Assembly: GCF_963677685.1 (NCBI RefSeq)
Contig: NZ_OY782186.1
Coordinates: forward strand, 3,038,001-3,102,000
Direction of reading: 5' to 3'
DNA length: 64,000 nucleotides
Source: an uncultured Bacteroides sp.
GTDB lineage: Bacteria > Bacteroidota > Bacteroidia > Bacteroidales > Bacteroidaceae
Below, one piece after another: positions 45,091 to 54,237 of the stretch; within the stretch, counting starts at the first letter, position 1, and the number at the start of each line of letters is the position of its first letter. The notes under the pieces are model-generated. The model saw nothing but the letters and a program-made list of their open reading frames with translations, was not told the DNA's origin and searched no databases. Both the position numbers and the translations under genes were made by a program.

Positions 45091-46005
45091 TTAACGCAAC
45101 CTCAATCGATCACCTATCTCAGGAACATAATCCGGATCCTTTCTATTCATTTTATATAAATTCTTCAAACGGATACCATACTTCTGAGAGATCGTATGCA
45201 TAGAGTCACCATCTCTAACAATGTGTACCACATAAGCCTTATTAGCCTTTCGATGCTTAGCATGCAGATAAATTATATCTCCGCCAATCAATGTATAATT
45301 TTTATGCAAATCATTATATTTAACTAGCTTTCTCTTACTAATATCAAATTCATTAGATAAGCTCTCAAATGTATCTCCTCTTCGAGCCACCACGTAAGCC
45401 AGATCATTAGCCAAATAAACCTGATGAGGATTGATAACCGTCTTTACTTTCTTCGAAGCGTGCCTCCTATGCCGACGTTCTTTATCATATTTGTATAGTT
45501 CATAATCTTCTATAATCGTTATCAACCTGTTAGCATATGATGGATCCGTGGCATATCCTGCCCGCTTCAATCCCCGAGCCCAAGCTTTATAATCTGTAAT
45601 ATCCAAATCAAATAAGAAAGCATAACGAGACCCTTTTCTTAAAAACAACGAATGATCTTTGTACGATTCGGCAGGGTTATCATAAGCCCGGAAGCACTCC
45701 TTCGGAGCATCATCATCATATCTCACCGAAGCTCCACGCCAGTTACCGCACTTAATACCAAAGTGATTATTACTCACACGTGCCAGCCTACTATATCCCG
45801 CCCCACTTTCGAGCAATCCTTGAGAAAGAGTTATACTAGCTGGAATTTTATACGTTTTCATCTGTTTCACCGCCAAAGAACTATATTTATTAATATACTT
45901 CACATAGCGTTGATTTCTGCGTTGCGCTTGCACAACAGTAAAAGCACACAATACTAAAAGAAGAAAAATGCTGATACGATATTTTCTATACATCTGGTTG
46001 GCCAT
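45091..46005 (-). CDS. Glucosaminidase-LysM cell-wall hydrolase
   Basis: 304 residues. A signal peptide (about residues 1-27) is followed by a FlgJ/LytG-type glucosaminidase domain (IPASITLSQGLLESGAGYS with the catalytic Glu, NHFGIKCGNWRG, DITDYKAWARGLKRAGYAT) and two LysM repeats (YVVARRGDTFESLSNEFDI; YVVHIVRDGDSMHTISQKYG). It trims peptidoglycan in the periplasm. Opposite to cytidine deaminase gene. Confidence 0.92.
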   Translation of the reverse strand: MANQMYRKYRISIFLLLVLCAFTVVQAQRRNQRYVKYINKYSSLAVKQMKTYKIPASITLSQGLLESGAGYSRLARVSNNHFGIKCGNWRGASVRYDDDAPKECFRAYDNPAESYKDHSLFLRKGSRYAFLFDLDITDYKAWARGLKRAGYATDPSYANRLITIIEDYELYKYDKERRHRRHASKKVKTVINPHQVYLANDLAYVVARRGDTFESLSNEFDISKRKLVKYNDLHKNYTLIGGDIIYLHAKHRKANKAYVVHIVRDGDSMHTISQKYGIRLKNLYKMNRKDPDYVPEIGDRLRLR

Positions 46006-46072
46006 TCATTGAAATTGTTGGTAATCAGAATACAAAAATCATAAAAAATATTCGGATAATCAATTCCTTTGC

Positions 46073-46080
46073 TAACTTTG
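46073..46080 (+). promoter_or_regulatory. -7 box before cdd
   Basis: TAACTTTG matches TAnnTTTG, with the ATG 39 bases on. Confidence 0.5.
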
Positions 46081-46118
46081 TCACCCCCAATCTTTAAAAA
46101 TAAAATTAATAAGAACAT

Positions 46119-46598
46119 ATGCAAGAACTTAAAATTACCGCCGTACTTAAAGTCTATCAATACGATGAACTTTCCGAAATAGATCATGCTTTAGTTTGCG
46201 CCGCTATGGATGCCACGTCACGAAGTTATGCTCCTTATTCTCATTTCAGAGTCGGTGCTGCCGCCCGGTTGGCCAATGGAGTGATAGTAACAGGTACTAA
46301 TCAAGAAAATGCCGCTTACCCTTCCGGACTTTGTGCCGAACGTACTACCCTGTTCTATGCCAACTCACAATACCCTGATCAGGCAGTAACGACCCTTGCC
46401 ATTGCCGCGCGTACAGCTACAGACTTTATTGAATCTCCCATCCCCCCTTGCGGTGCTTGTCGACAAGTGATACTCGAAACAGAAAAACGATATGACACTC
46501 CCATCCGCATCTTACTCTACGGACGGAAAGAAATCTATGAGATCAAGAGCATAAAAGACCTGCTCCCACTCTCTTTTGATGGTTCGGAGATGGAATAA
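46119..46598 (+). CDS. cdd: Cytidine deaminase
   Basis: 159 residues with SHFRVGAAARLANG, the zinc-site CAERTTLF (Cys and catalytic Glu) and PPCGACRQVILE (two Cys). It deaminates cytidine and deoxycytidine in pyrimidine salvage. The zinc ligands are Cys-Cys-Cys, as in the tetrameric class. Confidence 0.94.
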   Translation: MQELKITAVLKVYQYDELSEIDHALVCAAMDATSRSYAPYSHFRVGAAARLANGVIVTGTNQENAAYPSGLCAERTTLFYANSQYPDQAVTTLAIAARTATDFIESPIPPCGACRQVILETEKRYDTPIRILLYGRKEIYEIKSIKDLLPLSFDGSEME

Positions 46599-46610
46599 TC
46601 CGGTCAATAA

Positions 46611-47843
46611 TTATAGGCTAACAACCTTGCCTATAAATAAAATTGTACCCGTACTGTTTTCGCATATCGCATAAACAAATGGTTGGTTAACAAAAAAATC
46701 AATAGCAGATTCCGGATCTACAGATGTAAGCTCCCACGCAGCAACTGTAGTTGCTGCTGCTTCTGTGCCCTCTTCATTGACTTCCACAAACGTTTTGTGA
46801 ACAACCTGTGAGATGTAAAGTGGTCCTAAACATATTTTACTAAAGTTTGCTCTCTCCGGATCAAAAGCTTGCTTCATCCCCATGGCAGGCAATATTGCCT
46901 TACTCATCTCATAAGCATATTCAGCTTTAAAGCGTGGGAGCTTCAACAAAATCTTGCGAGTAGACAACATTTTCACTATTCCGTTCCATGAATCAGCGGT
47001 CAGGGTAGGTAGCACATCACTCAGATTTTTCTCATTATTAGGTAGTAAAACAAGCATACTAAACGCCTTATTCCCGTATGGTAGACTCACACAGCGCCAA
47101 TTTTCATTTTCCGCATAAGCATAATGACTTTCCTGAGCCATCATCTTTACCGTCGAATTTTCTCCATTCTCATTGGTAAAAGGTTCGTCAATCGTACTCT
47201 TCACATCAAATCTCTCACGCCATTGCCCTTTAAAGTACAAGGCATTAACCAGAGCTAACTTTGTATAAAGAGAGAGCTCATCCAATGCTTTCGTTATTTT
47301 ACCTTTTGTTCTTTCGCTACACCAAGCATTTATCTCTTGAAGAGCCGAGGGAGAAGAGAAATCTACCTCTTTAACGACAGCATCATAATTATCCTGATTC
47401 ACTTTTATAAAAGATTCTTTCAATGAAAAATTTTTAGCCACCCAAACAGAATTTGCGATTGACAATTCTGTGCTAGGATCAACACTCAGCAAAGCCTCTC
47501 TCAATGATTTAGAATACTCATTGATTTGATCCAAAGTATATCCCTTATTTCCCAACATTTGTTGCATTTCACTTCCTGTTACGCCATCCGCCCCGTTCCA
47601 TGCCATATTCAAAACCATGTTTACACTCAAAGGAGAAACTAGTACGTTGCCTACAGAATGCTCAACAGTCGATCTGAAAAGATCGATAGCAAACAAATTA
47701 TTCGTATCCATCTTCTTCTCAAACTCTGGTTTAAGAACAATAGACTTAGCATTAGGAATTTCTCTGCCACCTGTGTCATCAGAAGAACAAGATATAGCCC
47801 AAAACAAAGGGCTAACTAAAATGATTTTCAAAAAGTTTTTCAT
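46611..47843 (-). CDS. Serpin-family lipoprotein (protease inhibitor)
   Basis: 410 residues with a lipobox (LFWAISC). The serpin fold is clear: FAIDLFRSTVEHSVGNVLVSPLSV, NSVWVAKNFSLKESF, ALVNALYFKGQWRERF, LPRFKAEYAYEM, and the reactive loop hinge EEGTEAAATT followed by the closing FVNQPFVYAIC and GTILFIGKVV. By alignment with antitrypsin the scissile bond would fall near WELT-S. It likely sits on the surface or in the periplasm and traps serine or cysteine proteases of host or neighbours. Confidence 0.92.
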   Translation of the reverse strand: MKNFLKIILVSPLFWAISCSSDDTGGREIPNAKSIVLKPEFEKKMDTNNLFAIDLFRSTVEHSVGNVLVSPLSVNMVLNMAWNGADGVTGSEMQQMLGNKGYTLDQINEYSKSLREALLSVDPSTELSIANSVWVAKNFSLKESFIKVNQDNYDAVVKEVDFSSPSALQEINAWCSERTKGKITKALDELSLYTKLALVNALYFKGQWRERFDVKSTIDEPFTNENGENSTVKMMAQESHYAYAENENWRCVSLPYGNKAFSMLVLLPNNEKNLSDVLPTLTADSWNGIVKMLSTRKILLKLPRFKAEYAYEMSKAILPAMGMKQAFDPERANFSKICLGPLYISQVVHKTFVEVNEEGTEAAATTVAAWELTSVDPESAIDFFVNQPFVYAICENSTGTILFIGKVVSL

Positions 47844-48003
47844 ACATTATTATTTTAAATCGTTTAACAATAGTATAATACATAAGTGCAATAAAAACAG
47901 AAATACTGCACATGCAAGTAGAATAAAATATTAAACAGATGCAATTCTCTTAAAAAGTTTCAAATTTGTCTTTTAAGATCATTATTGTATAATGATAAAT
48001 AAA

Positions 48004-48026
48004 AAACCGTGATTCACATCATGAGT
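48004..48026. repeat. 23-bp direct repeat, copy 1
   Basis: Identical to 48732-48754. It overlaps the stop codon of the truncated recombinase at 48014. The similarity extends a little beyond the 23 bases with mismatches. Confidence 0.75.
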
Positions 48027-48661
48027 GTTTCTTTAATCATTGGAAAACAGTTACTACGCCCGTACTCATTTTCGCCGATCTGGGTGATAATGGGTAGCAG
48101 GTAAGGAGAGTTCTTAACTAAAGGAGCATATTTGCGAAAAAGATTCATCGCACAAGGCTCCAGGCTTACGGTTAGTTCGTGTCCCGTTTTACTACGCCGA
48201 TAAGTGAGCGTATTCTTTTGAAGATCGCTCTTGCGAAGATGAGCCAGGTCCACAAAAGGGATACCGCGAAGATAAAACGAAAGAAGGAACATGTCGCGTG
48301 AGAAAGCAAGCGAAGCCGAGGACGAAGCTAGATCCAACGCGCAAAGCTTACGAATAACTTCCGGATTTACGGCACGCTTTTGACAGCTCTCGGTGCCGGT
48401 AAACACCTCTTCAAAAAGTCCCCCAGGCAGATAGGTTATCCCTCTGCGAGAAGCCTGATTACAGATAGAACGCAGCATCCTCATGTACAAGGAAACCGTA
48501 TTGCGTCTGCAGCCTTGCGAATAAAGATGTTCTTCATACTGCTTAAGTAGGAACGGAGTTAGTTCGGTAAAAGTTGTTTTCTTGTTACCGGTAAATGAGA
48601 CCAATCGCTTCAATGCGCTCTCATAAGAACGAGCAGTGGCATGACGATCTGAATCCAGCAA
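48014..48661 (-). pseudogene. Tyrosine recombinase fragment
   Basis: 215 residues. The SAM-like core-binding domain (TARSYESALKRLVSF, NTVSLYMRMLRSI) and the first half of the catalytic domain (the Arg in FYLRGIPFVDLAHLRKSDL and Lys in RRSKTGHELTVSL) are present. It ends soon after LLPI, before the HxxR, H/W and Tyr boxes, in an unrelated tail. There is no ATG at the front; the frame can begin only at TTG 48661 or further up without a start. It is therefore a broken gene. Confidence 0.8.
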
Positions 48662-48682
48662 TTCGTTCTTCAGGCATCAAAC

Positions 48683-48712
48683 AAAAAAGCCCCCCAAACG
48701 CTTTCGGGAGGC
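48683..48712 (-). terminator. Terminator of the second recombinase gene
   Basis: Minus strand: GCCTCCC and GGGGGGC pair (one G-T pair) around a 10-base loop, followed by six T. Confidence 0.8.
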
Positions 48713-48731
48713 ACAAACAAAACAAACAAAT

Positions 48732-48754
48732 AAACCGTGATTCACATCATGAGT
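48732..48754. repeat. 23-bp direct repeat, copy 2
   Basis: Identical to 48004-48026, 728 bases away, directly after the second recombinase gene stop codon. The repeats bracket the broken recombinase. Confidence 0.75.
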
Positions 48755-48764
48755 ATCTCTTTAT

Positions 48765-49829
48765 CTATGCTTCTGCATATAGATTAGTATTCAATTCATC
48801 CAAGTTGATCCGATATAACTCAGCAAATCTCCAAATCTGTTGCATATAAAATTTCATTTTTAAATCCAGACCTCTACCATCATCTTTCATCTTTTCAAAA
48901 GGAGAAGGGAATAAGATATTCTCCCCCCTATTCATTTCTGTGCGTATCGTATTAATAATCTCCGGCGGCTGTTTCGAAAAACAAAGCCTATTGTCTATTC
49001 TCCTGCGATACCAGATACCACTTGAATGCACATCCTCCATCTTTAAATCAAGCAGATCGATGAATGCCATTTCAGCATTCCAATGCCTTAATGCCAAAAG
49101 ATTCCGGGCTGCCACAAGATTTTCATCTTCAATAGGAATTTCAAACAATTTCTCAATATCTTCCTGCGTAAGAGAACAGAGAAAATCTACGTTAAGAAAA
49201 TTTCCTAAATTGCAACCCTGAACAGGACTAATTATTTTACCTCCATTCATCTTACAGATATCCTTATAAACCTGCCACAACAGAGCCATACAATCCGAAA
49301 TCTTTTCCCCAGAATATTTTAGACTCTTCAGATACCTTCTAAAACCTTCAAACCAGTGGGTATCCATCATTGTTAAATCCAAAGAAGTAACATCCGAAGA
49401 ATATTCTTGTAACCTCCTGAGCAACATAGAATAAGCGCGGGCTTCAGCATTTCTATCTATGCGGCGTAAACGAGTTATTAACTTTCTTAAATAGACCAGC
49501 GGCATGGAAATTTTTTTGTTGCTTTTGTAAAGACGTAAAATACCCGCCACACTGAAATCAAGCACATGCTCCTTGAGCAAGCTAATAGCATATTGCAATT
49601 CCAAAACATCTTCCACAATAGGCAAAGAACGCTCACGTGTGCATACCTCTTTCGCATTCAATAAAAAAGATTTCAATTCATCAAAATCATTCTGTGAAAG
49701 ATAATTCAGATGACCAATACTTCTTCTTTTCCTCCGATGTTCAACCTCAAGCTTTATGGCTAAAGTGCCTTCAGGCAAGGAGGTCGATTTATTCACTGAT
49801 AAGATAATTAAAGAGTCGTCATTTATCAT
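48765..49829 (-). CDS. Degenerate tyrosine-recombinase-like protein
   Basis: 354 residues. The N-terminal arm-type region and a SAM-like domain (YSMLLRRLQEYSSDVTSLDL, HWFEGFRRYLKSLKYSGEKI) are followed by a catalytic-like part in which the first Arg region reads NAEMAFIDLLDLKMEDV, without the usual Arg-Gly, and no HxxR or nucleophile Tyr box is seen before the short end LNTNLYAEA. It keeps an intact frame and may bind DNA but should not recombine it. Such proteins often sit beside fimbrial loci. Confidence 0.65.
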   Translation of the reverse strand: MINDDSLIILSVNKSTSLPEGTLAIKLEVEHRRKRRSIGHLNYLSQNDFDELKSFLLNAKEVCTRERSLPIVEDVLELQYAISLLKEHVLDFSVAGILRLYKSNKKISMPLVYLRKLITRLRRIDRNAEARAYSMLLRRLQEYSSDVTSLDLTMMDTHWFEGFRRYLKSLKYSGEKISDCMALLWQVYKDICKMNGGKIISPVQGCNLGNFLNVDFLCSLTQEDIEKLFEIPIEDENLVAARNLLALRHWNAEMAFIDLLDLKMEDVHSSGIWYRRRIDNRLCFSKQPPEIINTIRTEMNRGENILFPSPFEKMKDDGRGLDLKMKFYMQQIWRFAELYRINLDELNTNLYAEA

Positions 49830-49850
49830 ATATACCCCTATTTTAAATCA

Positions 49851-50003
49851 CTACTTATTTTCAAAACTTACCGAATAAATGGACAGAAAGGCATTGGCCG
49901 AGTTCGCATCATCCGAATCAGAAAGCAACTTTTCCCTATTGGAACACCCCCCTAGGAAAAACGAACCCAAGATTAAGTATAAGAACGTATGTTGTATCTT
50001 CAT
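49851..50003 (-). CDS. Small lipoprotein of 50 residues
   Basis: The minus-strand frame from the ATG at 50003 to TAG at 49851 gives 50 residues with a good lipoprotein signal (FLYLILGSFFLGGC at residue 20) and a short polar tail of 30 residues rich in Asp, Ser and Asn. It starts 48 bases after the fimbrillin gene and is in the same direction. A role in the pilus, for example as an anchor or cap, cannot be shown. Confidence 0.6.
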   Translation of the reverse strand: MKIQHTFLYLILGSFFLGGCSNREKLLSDSDDANSANAFLSIYSVSFENK

Positions 50004-50051
50004 TTATCTCATTTGTTTATAAAAGACTGTTGACCGAAAAATTCCGATTAT

Positions 50052-50969
50052 CTATTCATTAGAAGGAAGCAAATCCGTTGAACCGGGAATTTCATTCACA
50101 TTCCAGTCGGTAACTGAAACACCTCCTATCAAGAGACTTTCTCCAGCCACATTCAAATTGAGTACATAACGGGTACCCGCTTGTAGAAGAGTCAGATTAT
50201 TGGCCGAAACATCCACTTGAGCACTCAAGCTCACCCCATCCACAACCAAGCTGATCAGAAGGTCACCACTCATGGCACTGCCAACCGGAACCACCAAAGC
50301 ACTGGTAGTAACTGTCGCGCCTGCACCAATGGAAGCTATTTCCGGATCATAACTAACCTCTGAGACCATTGGGTTAGCATATTCTCCCGTAGCAATATTC
50401 AGGGTAGCAGAACCGTACAAACCGGCGTTGGCAATCTTCACAGAACTGATCGCGCAAGCTCCCATATAAGAAGCGTCCCTGGTCACATTCAGGCTGATCT
50501 GTGAATAAGCCCGGCTCATGGCGATCTCCCAATCCGAAGACTCATTATTGAACTGTTGCGTGGAAGCGTAGCACAGATCATTTGCCAAAGAATAAACTCC
50601 AGAACCAAGAGCCACCGAAGAAGCATCCGTCACAGAAGCACTATAAGGATAATAAGCGCACACCGAAGCCTGATTGTTTCCCAATAAGATGGGAGTACTC
50701 GTTGACCAACCCGCATTATACGTATATTCCACATTGTTTTGGGCGGTATAACCGTTATCTGAAGCTAGAAAAACACCGATGCTTCCACTTTCCAAATTAC
50801 TGGAAGCGCGCGTGAAGAGCTGTTGCAAAGAGGCCGAACGCACACTCAAAGAAACCTGATCGTTACCCAACTTATCCGGCTCACCCGTATTACCGCATCC
50901 ACTTAAGCAGACAAGAGCCAAGCTCAATAAAAGCAACTCCTTTTTTATCTTTCTATTTTTCATTTTCAA
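50052..50969 (-). CDS. Fimbrillin family lipoprotein
   Basis: 305 residues. Lipobox LVCLSGC, then a propeptide ending in LFTR at about residue 54, followed by GSIGVFLASDNGYTAQNNVEY and SVCAYYPYSAS, the pattern of Mfa-like pilins. The end has VTDWN, typical for this group. The last gene of the leftward fimbrial run, next to the small lipoprotein. Confidence 0.85.
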   Translation of the reverse strand: MKMKNRKIKKELLLLSLALVCLSGCGNTGEPDKLGNDQVSLSVRSASLQQLFTRASSNLESGSIGVFLASDNGYTAQNNVEYTYNAGWSTSTPILLGNNQASVCAYYPYSASVTDASSVALGSGVYSLANDLCYASTQQFNNESSDWEIAMSRAYSQISLNVTRDASYMGACAISSVKIANAGLYGSATLNIATGEYANPMVSEVSYDPEIASIGAGATVTTSALVVPVGSAMSGDLLISLVVDGVSLSAQVDVSANNLTLLQAGTRYVLNLNVAGESLLIGGVSVTDWNVNEIPGSTDLLPSNE

Positions 50970-51011
50970 TCTTTTTATCTTTGCTACTTATTATATATTA
51001 AGGAATAAATC

Positions 51012-51887
51012 CTATTTGCGCATATCTACCTGATTGGACACTTCCAGCACATTCCAATCAGCAGTACTCACCTTATTCAAACGAGCGGAAACACCCTGAA
51101 TATTAAGCGTGCCCTGATAGTTCTTACCCGCCTGTAGCAAGCTAAGCCCGCTGGTGGCAGTATCCACCGAAGTACTCATCGGCACACCGTCCACCGTCAA
51201 AGTGATCACCAAGTTGCCACTCATGGCGGTGCTTACAGGAACAAGCAGGGCGGTCACCGTGGAAGATTTGCCCGAATCAATACCGCTAATTTGCGGATTA
51301 AAGGCCACCACCCCCGTTGCGGGTTGGTAAACATCGGTGAACATGTTCAGACTGGCGGAAGCATTCAGTCCGGCGTTCGAAAGACTCACACCGCTGATGG
51401 CGCAAGTGCCCGTATAACCCGCATCACGAGAGATAGTGAGCGTCATCTGCGCATAAGCATGTTTCAGGTTAAGAGAAAACGACGTGGTGGCGCGGGTCTC
51501 GCTGCTGATCCTCCCATAGCATAAATCGGCTGCGGTAGAATATTTCTGGGAAGTAAGGGGCACCGCGGTGGCATCACTCAAAGAGGCATTGTAAGGGTAA
51601 TAGGCACACAATGAAGGAATGGCACTACCCAGTTCCACCGGATTGGCACTACTCCAAGGATTACCAAAAGTATACTTCACATTATTACGCGCTGTATACC
51701 CGTTATCACTGCCCAGAAAGACACCTAGCTCCCCACTGGTAAGCGCGTTGCCCTCCAGCGAAACATTCAGCACGGACAAATCGGTTTTAACCTGCTCAGG
51801 GGGAGTGTCACCACTTTTGCCGCAACCCGATAAAAAAACCACAAGAGCTATTCCAATTGCTATTTTACTTTTCATCTTTTTCTTCAT
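51012..51887 (-). CDS. Fimbrillin family lipoprotein, without the Arg processing site
   Basis: 291 residues, clearly related to the product at 50052 (lipobox VVFLSGC, GELGVFLGSDNGYTARNNVKY, SLCAYYPYNAS, ADWNVLEVS). The position that is Arg in the neighbours reads LEGNALTSGE, with no Arg between the lipobox and the first strand. It may be an anchor or a non-processed subunit. Confidence 0.85.
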   Translation of the reverse strand: MKKKMKSKIAIGIALVVFLSGCGKSGDTPPEQVKTDLSVLNVSLEGNALTSGELGVFLGSDNGYTARNNVKYTFGNPWSSANPVELGSAIPSLCAYYPYNASLSDATAVPLTSQKYSTAADLCYGRISSETRATTSFSLNLKHAYAQMTLTISRDAGYTGTCAISGVSLSNAGLNASASLNMFTDVYQPATGVVAFNPQISGIDSGKSSTVTALLVPVSTAMSGNLVITLTVDGVPMSTSVDTATSGLSLLQAGKNYQGTLNIQGVSARLNKVSTADWNVLEVSNQVDMRK

Positions 51888-51994
51888 TAAAAATTAGTAC
51901 ATTATATCGTTATCATTGATTTTGTTTTTCGTTGCAACGCCCATTGCCCCGGATTCTCACCCGGATAATCGCCCCCTTTTCATAATCTTTCATT

Positions 51995-53962
51995 TTAATC
52001 TTCCACACAACGCACAGGAAAGCCCGAAGCACGAGGATCCTCATCAGTGGAAAGCACGCTCCCAACGTCGAAAGAGAACATATACCCATCAGTATCATGA
52101 GCCCCGCTGCTCCAATAGTAGCCATTCGTGCCGACGTTGCCCGGCGCTCCCGACTCAGAACTCCGATAGCCCGTAGCGGGATACCAAGAATTCGAAACAA
52201 AAACATAGCTACGTCCGTTGTCTCCCCAATTGGAATTGGAGGTAGAAGCGTCCCAGCTGCTGAAGGAGCCTTGAGAAGCAACCTTCCAGCCTGAAGGACA
52301 AGGATCATAAACAGTTTTGACAGTTCCCCAGAGCGCGTCGTTCTGAGTGGTAGTAATACCCGGGTACCAATCGTATGGAGCGGAAGTATTAAAATAGAAT
52401 ACTCCCGGATTACGAACCCCATTTGTAAGGTTGTTAGCCGAACCGGAAGGAGCAGCCGTATTGGTCGAAGCATAGGGCGTTGTTCCCGAAGCGCCCGAAT
52501 AAAGCGTTTTAAGAGTATTGGAATTAACAGCTTTAGCTCCCGCAAACGGATCTTTACGGCCCCATTGATAAAGCAGACCCAATGCACCCGCATCCCCGGA
52601 AGTATTGCTCACCGCGCCCAGATTGCGATCCATAAACGTCTGATCGTCATATGTTTCAGCGGTGACGGCAGGATCAAAATCACTCACCCAGATATGCCAA
52701 CTCCACAAAATATTGTTCGAGTCGTCTTTGACGCACACCAGCGCGTTGCCCGACTGTCCGGTGCTGTTCACCTTCACCTTGAAAATGCCGTAGGCTTTGT
52801 CCGTATCATCGGTTGCTATCTCCAAGGAGGAATTGTCACGCCAAAGAACAGACGAACTCCAGCCGCTACCCAAATCGGGGAGTTGCCGCCCAAGTTCAAC
52901 TGTTTGATTGGCGCGCTTGACCGGAATGTAAACCGCACTGCCCGAAGCCGCCGGCACCAAATAACAGTTTGAAGTGGCGCTACGAGCCACCACCCGCTTG
53001 TCATCCGTCGAGATCCCCGTCAAGGTAAAGTTCATCACATAGTCCGTATTGCGTTTGAGATTATAGTCATTAACCTCATCCGCGCCCGGATACAGGTGAT
53101 ATTCCACACGGTCGCCATTATAGAAGCCGATCAGCTCTATATAAGTAGCATTTTCAATCCCGCTCTTATTCATGGCATCGCCGCCCGCGTTACTACCCGT
53201 GCCCCGGCGATTATCAGGCAGGTAATATACCAGGCTGTCCGGCGTGCCGGCAACAGTGAGGTCGGTATATTCACCGTTATACAGCGTTGGTGTGACGGGG
53301 AAGGAGGAATCGTCTGTGGGAGCGCTCAGGTAAAGCGCGTCCGGCACATTGCACACACGAGCCGAAGTAAGGATCAAACGGGAAGCCAATGCGGGAGTGA
53401 TCTCCCACTTAAGCCGCACACGAGCCACTAGCCGATCTAGATAAACTGTCTGCGTTTGCACCTGCTCCTTAACCTCAAGATCGAACTTGCCCAGCATGGG
53501 CAAACTTCCCCCCGTGAGCAAAATGCCCTCTTCCGTGGGAACGCTCAGGCTGCTTGCCAGAAAGTTCGCTTCTAAGTCAGGATCCGTGAGAAAAGCCGTG
53601 GCACCCGCATTAGCCACCACGTAAATATGGCTTTGAACACCACTGGCGTTATTGGTCAACTTCACACCAAAAGCCTTGTCAAGGCCTGTGTCCTTATATA
53701 TTTTCTTCTCAAATGTGCCATCGATAAACTGAAGTATCCAGGCATTATGCAGCACTGTATCGCTGACCAATGAAGGATCGGTACTGCGACTGAGCACACT
53801 TGTGCCGCTAACCAAAGCGGACGCCGAACTGCTCCGTAACGACAGTGCCACTTCCACCTCGAACAAGGAGTCCGAGCCACCCGCATCGCTCAGCTCGTTG
53901 CTGCACGAACTCATGCCAAGCAAGGTCAACAATACAAGTAGTAAACTTTCAATTCTTTTCAT
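51995..53962 (-). CDS. Fimbrial lipoprotein with C-terminal FISUMP-type domain (paralogue 1)
   Basis: 655 residues from the Met at 53962 (MKRIESLLLVLLTLLGMSSC). The N-terminal half is fimbrillin/DUF4906-like (HNAWILQFIDGTFEK, HIYVVANAGATAF, VYLDRLVARVRLKWEIT). From about residue 430 it has a FISUMP-type domain: TFMDRNLGAVSNTS, GALGLLYQWGRKDPF, YDPCPSGWKVAS, NGYYWSSG, and the ending GFPVRCVED. The last domain is C-type-lectin-like in many proteins. It is probably a tip adhesin of the pilus. Confidence 0.8.
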   Translation of the reverse strand: MKRIESLLLVLLTLLGMSSCSNELSDAGGSDSLFEVEVALSLRSSSASALVSGTSVLSRSTDPSLVSDTVLHNAWILQFIDGTFEKKIYKDTGLDKAFGVKLTNNASGVQSHIYVVANAGATAFLTDPDLEANFLASSLSVPTEEGILLTGGSLPMLGKFDLEVKEQVQTQTVYLDRLVARVRLKWEITPALASRLILTSARVCNVPDALYLSAPTDDSSFPVTPTLYNGEYTDLTVAGTPDSLVYYLPDNRRGTGSNAGGDAMNKSGIENATYIELIGFYNGDRVEYHLYPGADEVNDYNLKRNTDYVMNFTLTGISTDDKRVVARSATSNCYLVPAASGSAVYIPVKRANQTVELGRQLPDLGSGWSSSVLWRDNSSLEIATDDTDKAYGIFKVKVNSTGQSGNALVCVKDDSNNILWSWHIWVSDFDPAVTAETYDDQTFMDRNLGAVSNTSGDAGALGLLYQWGRKDPFAGAKAVNSNTLKTLYSGASGTTPYASTNTAAPSGSANNLTNGVRNPGVFYFNTSAPYDWYPGITTTQNDALWGTVKTVYDPCPSGWKVASQGSFSSWDASTSNSNWGDNGRSYVFVSNSWYPATGYRSSESGAPGNVGTNGYYWSSGAHDTDGYMFSFDVGSVLSTDEDPRASGFPVRCVED

Positions 53963-54162
53963 TTCTTTCTCATTTTTCAGTTTAAGCAACTTACTCTCTT
54001 ATACTTATTCAATATCATCTCCCGATGCAATCCCTCTTTTTATCTTTTCTTTGCAACAAAACTACCCATGCACATCCTTGAGATGCTTCATCTAAATTGT
54101 GCCCTTATTAGTAAACTCTAATGTTAAAATATCGATTAGCTTCATTTTGCATGTTTTTGCCA

Positions 54163-54206
54163 GCCGCCGTAAGGCGGCAATAACCGCGGGCTTTTAATGC
54201 CCGCGG
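54163..54206. repeat. Two GC-rich hairpins after the second FISUMP gene
   Basis: GCCGCC-GTAA-GGCGGC (54163-54178) and CCGCGGGC-TTTTAAT-GCCCGCGG (54184-54206) lie behind the stop codon at 54238. No T run follows on the minus strand. The second recurs at 56390. Confidence 0.6.
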
Positions 54207-54237
54207 GAAAAATTTCGAATGCGCGCCACAAGGGCGC

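Noticed and set aside
51913..52593. 226-codon minus-strand frame overlapping a FISUMP gene
   Set aside because: Another frame of the well-supported gene at 51995-53962, with Leu/Arg-rich composition typical of an out-of-frame reading.
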